DNA of 64,000 nt, taken from NCBI RefSeq assembly GCF_003584135.1, contig NZ_QXFI01000036.1:518350-582349 (forward strand), in the 5' to 3' direction. The notes beneath the pieces were generated by a model that was given only the letters and a program-made list of their open reading frames with translations, did no database searches and had not been told where the DNA came from. This DNA is from Flagellimonas pelagia. GTDB lineage: Bacteria > Bacteroidota > Bacteroidia > Flavobacteriales > Flavobacteriaceae. A program made the translations under genes and the position numbers. Of this stretch, positions 62,651 to 64,000 are shown one piece after another. How positions within the stretch are numbered: the first letter of the stretch is position 1; each line of letters opens with the position of its first letter.

Positions 62651-64000
62651 TTACATTTCATCGGTGATTTCACCGCAGGTCAACATAGCCTCTCCGAAAT
62701 AGGGATTTTTGATCTCTTTGGTCGTACTCAACCAATAGGCACCTTTGTTGTTATCGGCCATCGGGCAAAACTGTTCGTATATCTTTTGATCGACCCCAAA
62801 AAGCTTGACACCTTTGGATAGATGGGCGGACAGATGTTTAAAATGATCGCGTTGGGCTTTGATATCCGATATCTTTGAAATGGAATTCGCCGAATTGGAG
62901 ATTTCCTTCGATATCGTCATCCAATGGCCGTGCGCCTTTTTGTCCGTCAATTGTTTCATATCCACATGTTCCAAGGCCGACAACACTTTTTTTGCAGCGG
63001 CATTGGACTTGGCGGCATTATCATTGACAAGCGCATCCTTTAACTCCAAGTAGGCGCTCAACACCTGTTTTAATTGGTTTTTAAAAGTCGCTGTCGCCGT
63101 CATTCGCTGGTTCATATCAGAATGGTCTGTTTTGTTTTCCAAGCCGGGATCCCCCATATCCATTTCCGAATGATCGCTACCGCCTGTACCCTTGTCATCC
63201 CCCATCTTCATGCCTCCGTGGTTATGTCCCGTCATGGCGGGCCCACCTTCAGGATTCATCATGCTCGGTTTCCCGGCCAATTGGGCCGCCGCGTCGATAC
63301 TAAAGGTCCCGTTTACCGCGATCTCATCCCCTTCTTGCAGCCCCTCCTTGACAATGAAACCATTTCCCAACGATGGTCCCAAGGTGACATCGCGCAACAC
63401 AAAATTCACCCCATTGGACGTGGTATTCTTGATGTATACCACAGAACGTTCCCCGGTCCACATCACTGCCGACTTAGGAATGGTTATCGCTTCTGATGCA
63501 ATGGGCTGTTTTGCTTTTACGGTTCCGGAAGCGAACATTTCCGGCTTTAACCTTAAACCGGCGTTCCCGATCTCGATTCTGGCCTTGGCAACCCTAGTCA
63601 TGGGATTGATCACCGGGTCGATATAGGAAATCCTGCCTTTGAAGTTTTCGCCCGGGAGCGAGGGTATGGTAAAGACCACTTCATCGCCTTTTCTTACCCA
63701 GGGCATGTCGGACTCATAAATATCGAACAGTACCCAAACGCTGTTCAGGTTGGCAATTTGATATAATGCCTTGCCCTTGTTGACATAGTCGCCAAGGTTT
63801 ACCATTTTTTCGGTAACGTAGCCTGAAACATCGGCATGTATCGGCAATTCCTCCTTAACGGTCCCGGATTGAAGTATCTGTGCGATTTGGTTGTCGGAAA
63901 GCTTCCAGTTTTTTAATTTTTCCTTGGCGGCATTAAAAAACTGCGGTTGGGTGTCCGCCACCTTTCTTGCTTCAAAAAGTTCCTCTTGTGCAGTGACCAG
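62651..64000 (-). CDS. RND-efflux periplasmic adaptor with DUF3347 tail (CusB-like; 5' end beyond window)
   Basis: At least 449 residues, cut at its start by the right edge; no start is visible, and the reading frame continues to 64000 (LVTAQEELFEARK). It has a hairpin remnant, lipoyl/beta-barrel segments (HADVSGYVTEKMVNLGDYV, VWVLFDIYESDMPWV) and the membrane-proximal domain as in CusB. A linker rich in His/Met/Asp (about 310-345, GHNHGGMKMGDDKG) leads to a DUF3347 domain (about 365-449) ending MLTCGEIT. It links an RND pump to the outer membrane for Cu/Ag efflux; the pump genes should lie further right. Confidence 0.9.
   Translation of the reverse strand: MVTAQEELFEARKVADTQPQFFNAAKEKLKNWKLSDNQIAQILQSGTVKEELPIHADVSGYVTEKMVNLGDYVNKGKALYQIANLNSVWVLFDIYESDMPWVRKGDEVVFTIPSLPGENFKGRISYIDPVINPMTRVAKARIEIGNAGLRLKPEMFASGTVKAKQPIASEAITIPKSAVMWTGERSVVYIKNTTSNGVNFVLRDVTLGPSLGNGFIVKEGLQEGDEIAVNGTFSIDAAAQLAGKPSMMNPEGGPAMTGHNHGGMKMGDDKGTGGSDHSEMDMGDPGLENKTDHSDMNQRMTATATFKNQLKQVLSAYLELKDALVNDNAAKSNAAAKKVLSALEHVDMKQLTDKKAHGHWMTISKEISNSANSISKISDIKAQRDHFKHLSAHLSKGVKLFGVDQKIYEQFCPMADNNKGAYWLSTTKEIKNPYFGEAMLTCGEITDEM

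Noticed and set aside
63959..63961. GTG at 63961 as the start of the RND adaptor
   Set aside because: The frame stays open to the window edge with adaptor-like residues, so it is an internal codon, not the start.
1..64000. CRISPR arrays, rRNA, tRNA, transposase or integrase genes
   Set aside because: None seen on either strand; the repeated DNA present is inside the LamG gene.

Overview
The window reads as chromosomal DNA of a Bacteroidota bacterium, most likely a marine member of the Flavobacteriaceae. Evidence: two SusC/SusD pairs, a FecI/FecR-type regulator pair, lipoproteins with short acidic motifs after the lipobox cysteine, few Shine-Dalgarno sequences, and promoters of the TTTG / TAnnTTTG type. 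I cannot name the genus. I saw no rRNA, tRNA, CRISPR array, transposase or integrase.

Layout. (1) 1-9.8 kb: a SusC-SusD-LamG lipoprotein operon (minus strand; the LamG gene runs off the left edge) behind a membrane-bound sensor/LuxR-type regulator. (2) 10.1-12.7 kb: an outer-membrane barrel protein whose gene overlaps one for a vanadium-haloperoxidase-like lipoprotein. (3) 12.7-15.1 kb: an alkylation-repair operon in which Ada is split into separate proteins, plus an AlkB-type and a second 2OG-Fe(II) oxygenase. (4) 15.2-17.2 kb: a WYL regulator divergent from a DinB-family gene, with two identical-architecture palindromes between them. (5) 17.3-20.3 kb: a large secreted BNR/Vps10-type propeller protein. 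(6) 20.5-29.7 kb: a one-directional peptide-export locus: short HlyD, C39-peptidase ABC transporter, a 62-residue six-cysteine double-glycine peptide, a C39-like/VKOR/thioredoxin fusion, a lipocalin-like lipoprotein and two TonB-plug proteins without barrels. (7) 30.3-50.6 kb: a carbohydrate locus: ECF sigma and FecR anti-sigma, STN-type SusC, SusD, PQQ dehydrogenase, mutarotase-like protein, cupin/lactonase fusion, GH2 enzyme, C40-peptidase-like protein, then KDPG aldolase, BASS-type transporter and KDG kinase. (8) 51.3-64 kb: a copper-handling region: HMA chaperones, Cu P-type ATPase, HMA-AraC regulator, PepSY, haem-binding and DUF3347 proteins, an APC permease, a multicopper oxidase with a CopB-like tail, and an RND adaptor cut by the right edge.

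How the parts work together. In region 6 the peptide is probably oxidised to a disulfide-rich fold by the VKOR/thioredoxin protein and exported with leader cleavage by the C39 transporter; this is the best candidate for a little-described system. In region 7 a sugar released by GH2 could be oxidised in the periplasm by the PQQ enzyme, hydrolysed by the lactonase, taken up, and finished by KDG kinase and KDPG aldolase; a sugar-acid dehydratase is not in the window. In region 8 cytoplasmic export (P-type ATPase), periplasmic oxidation (multicopper oxidase) and RND efflux (adaptor) are combined under a sensor that carries its own metal-binding domain.
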